In this document: positions 1 through 8,333 of the stretch, piece by piece
How the letters are laid out: each line of letters starts with the position of its first letter
Numbering within the stretch: the first letter of the stretch is position 1
NCBI GenBank assembly: GCA_002723075.1
Contig: PBNJ01000011.1
Span: forward strand, 45,330-85,971
Direction: 5' to 3'
Source: Flavobacteriaceae bacterium
GTDB taxonomy: Bacteria; Bacteroidota; Bacteroidia; Flavobacteriales; Flavobacteriaceae
DNA length: 40,642 bases
The notes under the pieces: model-generated
What the model was told of the DNA's origin: nothing
Database searches by the model: none
Seen by the model: the letters and a program-made list of their open reading frames with translations, nothing else
Position numbers and translations under genes: made by a program

Positions 1-894
1 CAATCAGGTGCGCTCATGAAAGATCCTACTGCGTCATCTGTAGAAGCTGCATGGCAATGGATTTCTCCAACTTTAAGAATGGCTGAGCTATATTATACTA
101 GAAATGGATTACCAATTAGTGAGGACTTGTCATTCAACTTTAGTGGGCGTTATGATTTATTAACAGTTCCTCCAGATCGAAAATCATACGCTAAACCTGG
201 GCTCAAAACAGCCTACCTTCACTTAGATAGAGAACCCCGTTTTTACTCATCAATCGGATTTGACACCGGTGAATACCGTGGGTGGGGCGAACTTTGGACC
301 TTACGAATGCGTAAAGGACAAACTCATGGAAGAATTGCACAAACAAGTGATTATCTCATCACAGGTTATGCTCTAAAAAAACTTGTACATCCAGATTCTG
401 AAGGAGAAGGATATGAAAAATTGGTTCGGTATTCTTGGCCAAATATTCGCCTAGCAGAGCTTTACCTCAATTTTGCAGAGGCAATGAATGAAGCTTATGG
501 TCCGAGCCAAGAAGTATTTGACGCAATAAATAAAGTAAGAGAACGTGCTGGAATACTTACAGTTGAAGAATCGTGGAGTAATACTTTTATTGCTAAAACA
601 CCAAATAAACATACAACCAAAGAAGGACTCCGTGAAATAATACAACATGAACGTTTAATTGAACTTTCTTTTGAAGGGCACCGCTATGATGATTTAAGGC
701 GTTGGAAACTTGCTGAGGAGTATTTAAACAGCCCTGTCTATGGATGGTCTGTAGACGAAACATCAGAGTCTGGGTACTACCAAATTAAAGAAGTTGGAAC
801 ACGTTCTTTTTCATCTCCACGTGATTATCTTCACCCTATAAAAACCAGTGAGTTGACTACAAATCCCAATTTAATTCAAAACCCAGGATGGTAA
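1..894 (+). CDS. RagB/SusD family glycan-binding lipoprotein, C-terminal part
   Basis: The reading frame is open from base 1, so the start and the lipoprotein signal lie outside the window. The visible 297 or so residues match the C-terminal half of SusD-family proteins: the segment IRLAELYLNFAEAMNEAYG followed by INKVRERAGI, then the conserved block LREIIQHERLIELSFEGHRYDDLRRW, and the typical ending HPIKTSELTTNPNLIQNPGW. SusD proteins sit on the outer face of the outer membrane as the lid of a SusC TonB-dependent transporter and capture oligosaccharides. A susC gene is therefore expected just upstream. The next gene follows after 17 bases on the same strand, as expected for a PUL operon. The family call is firm; the glycan is inferred only from the downstream hydrolases. 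Confidence 0.93.
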   Translation, partial: QSGALMKDPTASSVEAAWQWISPTLRMAELYYTRNGLPISEDLSFNFSGRYDLLTVPPDRKSYAKPGLKTAYLHLDREPRFYSSIGFDTGEYRGWGELWTLRMRKGQTHGRIAQTSDYLITGYALKKLVHPDSEGEGYEKLVRYSWPNIRLAELYLNFAEAMNEAYGPSQEVFDAINKVRERAGILTVEESWSNTFIAKTPNKHTTKEGLREIIQHERLIELSFEGHRYDDLRRWKLAEEYLNSPVYGWSVDETSESGYYQIKEVGTRSFSSPRDYLHPIKTSELTTNPNLIQNPGW

Positions 895-911
895 TCCAAA
901 AATAAATTGTC

Positions 912-2114
912 ATGAATAAGTTAACAAATTTTGTAACTATTGCATTAACTGGTTTTATAATTACTAGTTGTGAAAACAATGATTTAAAAGGGGATACTAG
1001 CCCACCTGGAAAACTTTTAATTGAATCTGTTGTGTCAACTAGTGGAGGGGGGGTTATATTTTATAACTTGCCCTCTGATGCTGATGTGCTGTTCGTACGT
1101 GCCGATTATAAAAATGCACAAAATGATGAAGTTTATAGAGTTTCAAGTAAAGACAATGATTCTATAGAAATTAGTGGTTTAATTGATACTACCCCAGTCA
1201 ATATAAATTTATCAGTTTTCGACACAAGCCAAAATCAATCGGAGAGTGTAACGGTCGAGCTTACCCCCCTGCGTTCATTTATTTTTGATGTTCTTGAAAG
1301 TGTTGTAATCACACCTGATTTGGGTGGAGTACGTGTGAACTGGATAAATAACGAAGAAAAAACAGTTTTCATTTATGTAACTATTGTAAATAGTGATGGT
1401 GAAGAAGAGGTCCGAATTTTATCTTCAAATAATAAAAACGGAGCAAGATTTGTAAGGGGGTTGCCCGCTGAAGAACAAAATTTTTCTATAAAAGTTGAAG
1501 ATTTTGATGGAAATTCAACTCCTGACACTGATTACGGGAGCTACACTCCCCTTTTTGAAGAAAAAATTGATAAGTCTTCATGGCGTCTAGTTGGAAACCT
1601 ATCGGTAAATGGAGATGCTTGGGAGGGCCAAACAATTAATTTTTGGGATGATATTGTTGATACGGTTTCAACAAATAGTGATAACAGCTATTTTATTATT
1701 TATAGATCTTTAAATGGAGGTGTTTTACGATGGCCACTTGATATTGTAATTGATCTCAACAAAACTGTTAAAATCAATCGTTTTAAAATATGGCAGCGTG
1801 CATTTTGGTACAACGGTCCTGCAAATACCGCATACTACTATCAGGCTGAAAACCTTCGCAGTTTTGATGTTTATGTAAGCAATGATAAAATCGAATGGCA
1901 GCTTTTAGGTAATTTTGATATTGGTGACCCTACAGATGCTGAGGGTAACATTCCTGATGATAAAATTGAGGAAGCATCCCAGGGTCATGATTTTAGTCTC
2001 TTGGAAGTCTCACCAGAGTTTAGATATTTTAAATTTAGTATTACTTCCAATTACGGAAGTGATACCTATGTTCACGGCTCCGAAATATCATTGTTTGGGG
2101 TTGATAATTTATAA
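912..2114 (+). CDS. DUF4959/DUF5126/DUF5000-type PUL surface lipoprotein
   Basis: This 400-residue protein has a short lipoprotein signal ending in a lipobox (ITSC, with Cys20) followed by acidic and Asn residues. The N-terminal and middle parts (about 30-120 and 125-215) look like the two fibronectin-like domains of the DUF4959 and DUF5126 families. The C-terminal part (about 225-398) has the look of a DUF5000/discoidin-like beta-sandwich: a SWRLVG start, IVIDLNKTVKINRFKIWQR in the middle, and a YFKFSITSNYG ending. Proteins of this architecture occupy the SusE/SusF position directly after SusD and are taken to be surface glycan-binding proteins. It lies between susD and the GH30 gene with short gaps. 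The architecture was recognised from memory; ligand specificity is not visible. Confidence 0.82.
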   Translation: MNKLTNFVTIALTGFIITSCENNDLKGDTSPPGKLLIESVVSTSGGGVIFYNLPSDADVLFVRADYKNAQNDEVYRVSSKDNDSIEISGLIDTTPVNINLSVFDTSQNQSESVTVELTPLRSFIFDVLESVVITPDLGGVRVNWINNEEKTVFIYVTIVNSDGEEEVRILSSNNKNGARFVRGLPAEEQNFSIKVEDFDGNSTPDTDYGSYTPLFEEKIDKSSWRLVGNLSVNGDAWEGQTINFWDDIVDTVSTNSDNSYFIIYRSLNGGVLRWPLDIVIDLNKTVKINRFKIWQRAFWYNGPANTAYYYQAENLRSFDVYVSNDKIEWQLLGNFDIGDPTDAEGNIPDDKIEEASQGHDFSLLEVSPEFRYFKFSITSNYGSDTYVHGSEISLFGVDNL

Positions 2115-2123
2115 AAGTAAACT

Positions 2124-3560
2124 ATGTTTCATTTTTTATTATCGTTTTTGTCTATTACGTTAAGTCCTGTTGACTCACTTGCCATAACCAAAAAGTTTAC
2201 AGTCTACACCACTGAAAGTCAATCAAACAACAAAATGGTAATGACTAAACCAAAAATTCTTTTTGGTGATTTTATTCAGCCACTAGAAACTCAATCAAGT
2301 GTAACCATCGATCCTAACATTAAGTTTCAATCTTTTTTGGGAATAGGAGCGGCTTTGACCGATGCTGCAGCTGAAACATTTTATAAACTTGATAAAGACC
2401 AACAAGATCTTTTTTTGAAAAGTTATTTCTCTGAAAAGGAAGGTATTGGATATACTCTGGCTAGAACAATTATCCATAGCTGTGATTTTTCATCAGAAAG
2501 TTATACCTATATTGAAGAGGGCGATGAATCATTAGAAACATTTTCTATCGAAAAAGATCGTAAATACAGAATTCCATTTACCAAAAGAGTATTGGAAGTA
2601 GCTTCAAAAGACATCCTAGTTTATGCAAGCCCCTGGAGCCCTCCTGCCTTCATGAAGACAAATAATAATATGTTACAAGGAGGTAAACTAAAAAAAAGTT
2701 TCTATCCGGCTTGGGCAAATTATTTTACAAAATTTATCAAGGCCTATGAAAAAGAAGGTATACCTATTTGGGGTCTGACTATTCAAAACGAACCCATGGC
2801 TGTTCAGCGTTGGGAATCTTGTATTTATTCTGCTGAAGAAGAGAGAGATTTTTTAAAAAATCATTTAGGTCCTTCTTTAGAACGTGAAGGTTTAGGTGAT
2901 AAAAAAATTATAGTATGGGATCACAATCGTGACCTACTTTTTGAGAGAGCTAGTGTTATTTTAGCTGATCCAGAAGCTAATAAATATGTTTGGGGTACTG
3001 GCTTTCATTGGTATGAAGATTGGAAAGACGGTAAGCCCATGTTTAGTAACGTAGGTAAAGTTGCAACAGCATTTCCTGACAAAAAATTGATTTTCACAGA
3101 AGGGTGTAATGAAGGCTACGATGAAAGCCGAATTAATGATCCAAAACTTCCAGAACGCTACGCCAAAGCAATGATAAATGATTTTAACAATGGTACAGTT
3201 GCATGGACAGATTGGAATATTTTGCTCAATGAATATGGAGGTCCTAATCATGTAGGCAATTTCTGTTTTGCCCCTGTACATGGAGATACTAAAACGGGTA
3301 AAATTAAATTTACAAATTCATATTACTATATCGGTCATTTTTCAAAATTTATCCGACCAGGCGCAAAACGAGTTTCAGTTGGTACCACATCAAATAAACT
3401 TACTTCTACTGCTTTTGTAAATAATGATGATAGTTTGGTGGCAGTCATCTTAAATGAAAATGACCATGATTTAGACTATGTTTTAACCGTTTCTTCGAAA
3501 TCATCAACTTTGCAAATTCCTAAAAGGTCAATACAAACAATCATAATAGAAAAACATTAA
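2124..3560 (+). CDS. Glycoside hydrolase family 30 (beta-1,6-glucanase/glucosidase type)
   Basis: The 478-residue protein starts with a hydrophobic signal peptide ending around residue 20. It then shows the GH30 pattern: FQSFLGIGAALTDAAAE near residue 68, YASPWSPPAFMKTN in the (beta/alpha)8 barrel, the acid/base motif TIQNEPMA with Glu223, and the nucleophile motif FTEGCNE with Glu326. A C-terminal beta-sandwich (about 405-478) completes the usual two-domain fold. GH30 members in marine flavobacterial laminarin loci remove beta-1,6-linked glucose branches, and the neighbouring GH16 and GH5 genes fit that role here. A glucosylceramidase-like or other beta-glucosidase activity cannot be excluded. 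There is no sorting domain, so it is likely periplasmic. It is separated by 9 bases from the upstream gene and by 1 base from the next one. Confidence 0.88.
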   Translation: MFHFLLSFLSITLSPVDSLAITKKFTVYTTESQSNNKMVMTKPKILFGDFIQPLETQSSVTIDPNIKFQSFLGIGAALTDAAAETFYKLDKDQQDLFLKSYFSEKEGIGYTLARTIIHSCDFSSESYTYIEEGDESLETFSIEKDRKYRIPFTKRVLEVASKDILVYASPWSPPAFMKTNNNMLQGGKLKKSFYPAWANYFTKFIKAYEKEGIPIWGLTIQNEPMAVQRWESCIYSAEEERDFLKNHLGPSLEREGLGDKKIIVWDHNRDLLFERASVILADPEANKYVWGTGFHWYEDWKDGKPMFSNVGKVATAFPDKKLIFTEGCNEGYDESRINDPKLPERYAKAMINDFNNGTVAWTDWNILLNEYGGPNHVGNFCFAPVHGDTKTGKIKFTNSYYYIGHFSKFIRPGAKRVSVGTTSNKLTSTAFVNNDDSLVAVILNENDHDLDYVLTVSSKSSTLQIPKRSIQTIIIEKH

Positions 3561-3561
3561 A

Positions 3562-4404
3562 ATGATAAAAAATATTTTTAAATGTGGGATTGTTTCACTC
3601 ATTTGTATTTCAATCTTCTATGGATTTTCAAGTATCTTGGATGATGATGAATGGAAGGTTGATTTCTTTGATGACTTTGAAACATTCGATCACAATAACT
3701 GGCAAGACCAAAGAATTTGGGTAAACAATGAAAAGCAATGCTATGTGCCGGATAATCAATATAACACACGTGAAGTGAGTGATGGGACTTTAAAAATAAA
3801 ATTAATAAACATTGAAGATAATATCGTCTGTGATAACACGGACAAATATGGAAATCAACACCCTAAAACTCCTTATGTGGCAGGTCGAATTGCTTCAAAA
3901 AACCGAAAAGAATTTATCAAAGGGAAATGGACAGCTCGTTTACGGGTTCATGGTGAAAGCCAGGCATCTATGTTTCCAGCATGGTGGATACTCGGGGCAC
4001 AAAATAACGAACCCCCAGTGCAAGAGCCTAACGAAAATATTTGCTGGCCCTTAACTGGATCAGGAGAGATCGACATATTCGAACACCATGGCGACTTTGG
4101 AGATGGACACTACACTACAGGTGCAATAAAAAGTCTAGGCGAATGTGATAAAGGGGATTGGTGGAGTCTACGGACTTCAGTCAATACCAGCCTGAGTGAC
4201 TTTAATGAATACTCTGTTGAGTGGCAAGATAGTGACCTTGTTTACCGATTAAATGGAGAGGAAGTGTACCGCAACGAGGGTTTAGGTGATAATTATCCAG
4301 AACCAATGTTCGCCATTCTAAACTTTGCGAAAATCACAGATACTCCTATGAAAGGGGAATGGGTGATGGAAGTTGATTGGGTAAAACATGAATTCAGAAA
4401 TTAA
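3562..4404 (+). CDS. Glycoside hydrolase family 16 beta-glucanase, single domain
   Basis: This is a 280-residue protein with an N-terminal hydrophobic stretch that could be a signal peptide or a membrane anchor (about residues 5-26). The catalytic signature GEIDIFE is intact, with Glu169 as nucleophile, Asp171 and Glu174 as acid/base, in the bulged ExDxxE form usual for laminarinases. Aromatic segments such as FPAWWILGAQ and the ending WVMEVDWVKHEF match the GH16 jelly roll. It follows the GH30 gene after a single base, so the two are almost certainly co-translated. Together they would trim a branched beta-1,3-glucan. It differs clearly from the three GH16 domains of the large protein downstream (FEHHG versus MEMG after the catalytic motif), so it is not a copy of them. 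Confidence 0.9.
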   Translation: MIKNIFKCGIVSLICISIFYGFSSILDDDEWKVDFFDDFETFDHNNWQDQRIWVNNEKQCYVPDNQYNTREVSDGTLKIKLINIEDNIVCDNTDKYGNQHPKTPYVAGRIASKNRKEFIKGKWTARLRVHGESQASMFPAWWILGAQNNEPPVQEPNENICWPLTGSGEIDIFEHHGDFGDGHYTTGAIKSLGECDKGDWWSLRTSVNTSLSDFNEYSVEWQDSDLVYRLNGEEVYRNEGLGDNYPEPMFAILNFAKITDTPMKGEWVMEVDWVKHEFRN

Positions 4405-4433
4405 TAAATGGCTATCTTTTTATTTTTAATTAG

Positions 4434-7400
4434 ATGATTCGTTTCCTCTTTTTGCAAATAATTCTATTTTTTGGGATTACTGTTCATGCTCAATATCTCA
4501 CAACTTCTGGTAAAGAAATTTTAGATAAGAATGGAGTCCCAATTCTGTTAAAAGGGGTTGGTCTGGGAGGTTGGATGTTGCAAGAACCTTACATGATGAA
4601 TGTAGTTGGGGGAGCGAATAATCAACAAGAGTTTAGAAGCAAACTAGAGTCTTTGATTGGGGTGTCTAATACTCAAGAATTTTATAATAATTGGCTAGAT
4701 AACTTTGTGACAAAAACAGATATTGATTCAATTGCTAGTTGGGGGTTTAACAGCGTTAGACTTCCAATGCATTATAATCTATTTACTCTTCCCACCGAAG
4801 ATGAAGTGCAAGGAGAGAATACTTGGCTAACAAAAGGTTTTGATATGGTCGATGCACTATTAGATTGGTGCCAAGACAATGAACTCTACTTAATCTTAGA
4901 CCTTCATGCTGCACCCGGTGGACAAGGTTATGATCAAGGAATATCAGACTACGATACATCGAAACCGTCATTATGGGAAAGCAATGAAAACAAACAAAAA
5001 ATGGTGGCTTTATGGGGAAAATTGGCAGAACGCTACAAAAATGAAGAGTGGATTGGGGGCTATGACATTTTAAACGAGCCAAATTGGAACTTGAGTGGAA
5101 ATGAAATCAAAAACCTTTACGTACAAGTCACAAATGCGATTCGAGCTCATGACACCAATCATATCATCTTTATTGAAGGGAACTGGTTTGCCAACGACTT
5201 TACAGGTCTTACTCCACCATGGGACAACAACATGGTATACAGCTTTCATAAGTATTGGAACAACAATACTCAAAACACGATTCAATGGGTTCTTGACATG
5301 CGAGACCAATTTAATGTACCTCTTTGGATGGGCGAAAGTGGTGAAAACTCTAATGTTTGGTTTAAAGAGGCTATCAAGCTATTTGAGGACAATAATATTG
5401 GATGGGCATGGTGGCCATGGAAAAGAATTGAGACCATAGTATCCTCTTTTTCAATTAAATCAAATTCGAAGTACAATTCAGTTGTAGATTATTTTAAAGG
5501 AAACTCTGGTGCGCCCAGTGCTGGAGATGCATATCAAGGCATGTTAGAATTAGCTGCTGCCGCAAAAATTGAAAATTGCGATTTCCGAAAAGGGGTCATT
5601 GACGCTATGTTACGACAGCCTTCTGCTGAGGAACTTAAACCATTTACTGTTAATACAGTCCCAGGCCTGGTACATGCCACACACTACGATATGGGCTCTC
5701 AAGGTGTTGCCTACAATGATAATGAATATGGAAATTACAGCGGATCTGGAGGGACCAGTACATGGAATTTAGGATGGTCTTTTCGAAACGATGGTGTTGA
5801 TATATCAACCGACAACTCTGGTGATACTAATTCCAACGGGTACTCTGTTGGATATGTTAAAGACAGAGAATGGATTAAATATACGGTCGATATTCAGCAA
5901 GAAGGATATTATAATGTTGAAACTACTTATGCAGCAAACGAGTCTGGCGGAAAATTATATTTAGAAATTGATGACGTCTTAATAACTCCTGCTATTGTTT
6001 TCAATTCAACCGGAGGGTTTTCTAATTTCTCTTCAAAAACAACTGAAACTGCTTTTTTAACAGCTGGGGATAGAAAACTTAAAGTTCGTATTTCAGGGGA
6101 TAAAGAATTTAATTTTGAATACTTCTCATTTGAATTGTCTCCTGTGCAATCTCCTGTATTCAAAATCATTGGAGGAGTTATTGACAATAACGATCAACAA
6201 GTAAAACTTACATTCAATAAACCCATACTTACTTCATCAATAAATAAAGACTCATTCTCTTTGCTAGTAAATGGGGAGTCCGTTGAAATTGTTGATGCTC
6301 AAATTGGAGATAATGATCGTGTAATACTATTGACCCTTGTTGACTATTTATCTTTTTATGATATAATTTCAGTTAGCTCAGGAGCAGGAACTATTAAATC
6401 ATCAACTAGTGACAATGTAGTTGGTTTTTCAAATTTTGAAATAGAGAATTTATTGAAAGAAATCAATCTGATTCCTGGAAAAATTGAAGCTGAGCTCTAT
6501 GATGACCATTTTGGAGTTGGCAAAGAGGAAACTACCGATACAGGACTTGGTTTAAACATAAAAGAATTACATCCTGGGGATTACACAAAGTACCAAGTAG
6601 ATATTCGTGAAGAGGGGAGCTATAACATTGAATGTAGGGTTGCAACAGAGAGAAACAATGCTTCTTTTAGCTTAGAGTTAAGAAATGAAGATACCATTAT
6701 ACGCTATCTTACATTTTCATTTGATGGAACTGGAGGTTGGCAAAATTGGCAAACAATCACAAAAGAATGGAGTTTGGATGAAGGAAAGTACACTTTAGTT
6801 TTTAAACCTTTAGATTCTGAATTTAATCTTAACTGGATAAATTTTGAACTTATAGATGGTAATAACAGAAAACAAATTCCAGGAAATATTCAGGCCGAGG
6901 ATTTTTCAAGTCAAACAGGGTTAGTGGTTTCATCAACATCAGATGTTGGAGGCGGAAGTCAACTCGGCTATTTAGATGATGGTGATAATGCAAAGTATGA
7001 TGTTCATGTCGAACAGCCAGGAACTTACACAGTACATAATAGAGTGGCTACTGCTTATAATGATGCAAAATATGAGCTCTCTTTAGTTAAATCTGACGGA
7101 AAAACATACCCAATTGCACAAATTCAGCCTCAAAATACTGGGGGTTGGAATAATTGGCAAACTGTAGAGCAAACAGCACTTATACCGCAAGGGAATTATG
7201 ATCTTATAATGACATCCATAAATTCAGCTGTAAATATTAATTGGTATGAATTTGTGTATGATTCAGATGACATGCAACGTAAGACTTTATCTGGTAAAAT
7301 CGAATCAGAAGACTTTTTTAGTTACTATGGAGTGAGTACTGAAACATGTAATGATGCAGGTGGCGGAAAAAATATAAGTTTCTTAAACTCAGGGGACTAC

Positions 7401-8333
7401 ACAAATTATCTTGTTAATGTAACAAATACCGGATATTATAAAATTAAAGCTAGAGTTTCAGGTTATGACATTAGTACATTTAATTTATCCTTGTCTAGTG
7501 AAAATAAACCCGATCAGGTTCTTCACACCTTCTCTACTCCAGAAACAAATGGGTGGCAAAATTGGCAAAACACGGAAGAAGCTACTGTTCTAATTAAGGC
7601 AGGTGATTACACCCTCAATTTTAACGTAATTCAGGGAGAATTCAATGTAAACTGGTTTGAGTTCAGTTTAATTGAAGACGCAGCAATTCAAATCCCTGGT
7701 GTAGTTCAAGCTGAAGAATACTGGGAGGAAAGCGGACTGAGTGTAGAAAACTGCTATGATTCAGGAGGGGGGCAGAATTTATCCTACATGAATCAAGGAG
7801 ATTATGCAAAATATCTTGTTCAAATCAACGAAACAGGAAGTTACAGAGTAAAAGCAAGAATCTCTAGTAATTACTATGGGGGGATATTTAATCTAGTACT
7901 TTCTAATAATGTTACAGACGACGATACTATTTTAAATAACTTTCAAATTCCTAATACAAATGGATGGCAAAGCTGGCAAACAATAGAAAAGGATTTTGAA
8001 TTAACTCAAGGTACCTACGAAATGACCATGAACGTGTTAGGAAATGAATTTAATTTAAATTGGATAGATTTTGAATACCTCGGAAACTTATCAGATATTA
8101 CTTATTCCAAACCATTAATAACTATTTATCCCAATCCTTCTAATGAAAAAATATTCATTGAATCGGTTACACCAATAGACATCGTTCAAGTTTTTAATTT
8201 GGAGGGTAAATTAATGAAACGCTTGATTATAGATCATAAGAACAGATTTGATATATCTTTAAATTTACCAAAAGGGTTTTATTTCTTAAAATTGAATAAT
8301 TTTGGCATTAAACGAATATTGATTGAAAACTAA
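4434..8333 (+). CDS. Secreted GH5 glucanase with five CBM6-like modules and T9SS sorting domain
   Basis: The 1299-residue protein begins with a signal peptide ending near VHAQ (residue 20). A GH5 barrel (about 22-350) carries the acid/base in DILNEPNW (Glu215) and the nucleophile in MGESGEN (Glu301); the RLPMHYN and ILDLHAAPG segments are typical of exo-beta-1,3-glucanase-like GH5 enzymes. A first CBM6-like module spans about 412-566, then an Ig-like domain about 572-676. Four further CBM6-like modules follow at about 679-806, 814-940, 952-1080 and 1086-1215, each ending in a NWxxFE-type motif and carrying GWQNWQ or a close variant. Residues 1227-1299 are a type A T9SS sorting domain (TIYPNPSNEK ... 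KGFYFLKLNN), so the enzyme is exported and probably surface-attached. Substrate is inferred as beta-glucan from the family and the neighbours. Confidence 0.88.
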   Translation: MIRFLFLQIILFFGITVHAQYLTTSGKEILDKNGVPILLKGVGLGGWMLQEPYMMNVVGGANNQQEFRSKLESLIGVSNTQEFYNNWLDNFVTKTDIDSIASWGFNSVRLPMHYNLFTLPTEDEVQGENTWLTKGFDMVDALLDWCQDNELYLILDLHAAPGGQGYDQGISDYDTSKPSLWESNENKQKMVALWGKLAERYKNEEWIGGYDILNEPNWNLSGNEIKNLYVQVTNAIRAHDTNHIIFIEGNWFANDFTGLTPPWDNNMVYSFHKYWNNNTQNTIQWVLDMRDQFNVPLWMGESGENSNVWFKEAIKLFEDNNIGWAWWPWKRIETIVSSFSIKSNSKYNSVVDYFKGNSGAPSAGDAYQGMLELAAAAKIENCDFRKGVIDAMLRQPSAEELKPFTVNTVPGLVHATHYDMGSQGVAYNDNEYGNYSGSGGTSTWNLGWSFRNDGVDISTDNSGDTNSNGYSVGYVKDREWIKYTVDIQQEGYYNVETTYAANESGGKLYLEIDDVLITPAIVFNSTGGFSNFSSKTTETAFLTAGDRKLKVRISGDKEFNFEYFSFELSPVQSPVFKIIGGVIDNNDQQVKLTFNKPILTSSINKDSFSLLVNGESVEIVDAQIGDNDRVILLTLVDYLSFYDIISVSSGAGTIKSSTSDNVVGFSNFEIENLLKEINLIPGKIEAELYDDHFGVGKEETTDTGLGLNIKELHPGDYTKYQVDIREEGSYNIECRVATERNNASFSLELRNEDTIIRYLTFSFDGTGGWQNWQTITKEWSLDEGKYTLVFKPLDSEFNLNWINFELIDGNNRKQIPGNIQAEDFSSQTGLVVSSTSDVGGGSQLGYLDDGDNAKYDVHVEQPGTYTVHNRVATAYNDAKYELSLVKSDGKTYPIAQIQPQNTGGWNNWQTVEQTALIPQGNYDLIMTSINSAVNINWYEFVYDSDDMQRKTLSGKIESEDFFSYYGVSTETCNDAGGGKNISFLNSGDYTNYLVNVTNTGYYKIKARVSGYDISTFNLSLSSENKPDQVLHTFSTPETNGWQNWQNTEEATVLIKAGDYTLNFNVIQGEFNVNWFEFSLIEDAAIQIPGVVQAEEYWEESGLSVENCYDSGGGQNLSYMNQGDYAKYLVQINETGSYRVKARISSNYYGGIFNLVLSNNVTDDDTILNNFQIPNTNGWQSWQTIEKDFELTQGTYEMTMNVLGNEFNLNWIDFEYLGNLSDITYSKPLITIYPNPSNEKIFIESVTPIDIVQVFNLEGKLMKRLIIDHKNRFDISLNLPKGFYFLKLNNFGIKRILIEN

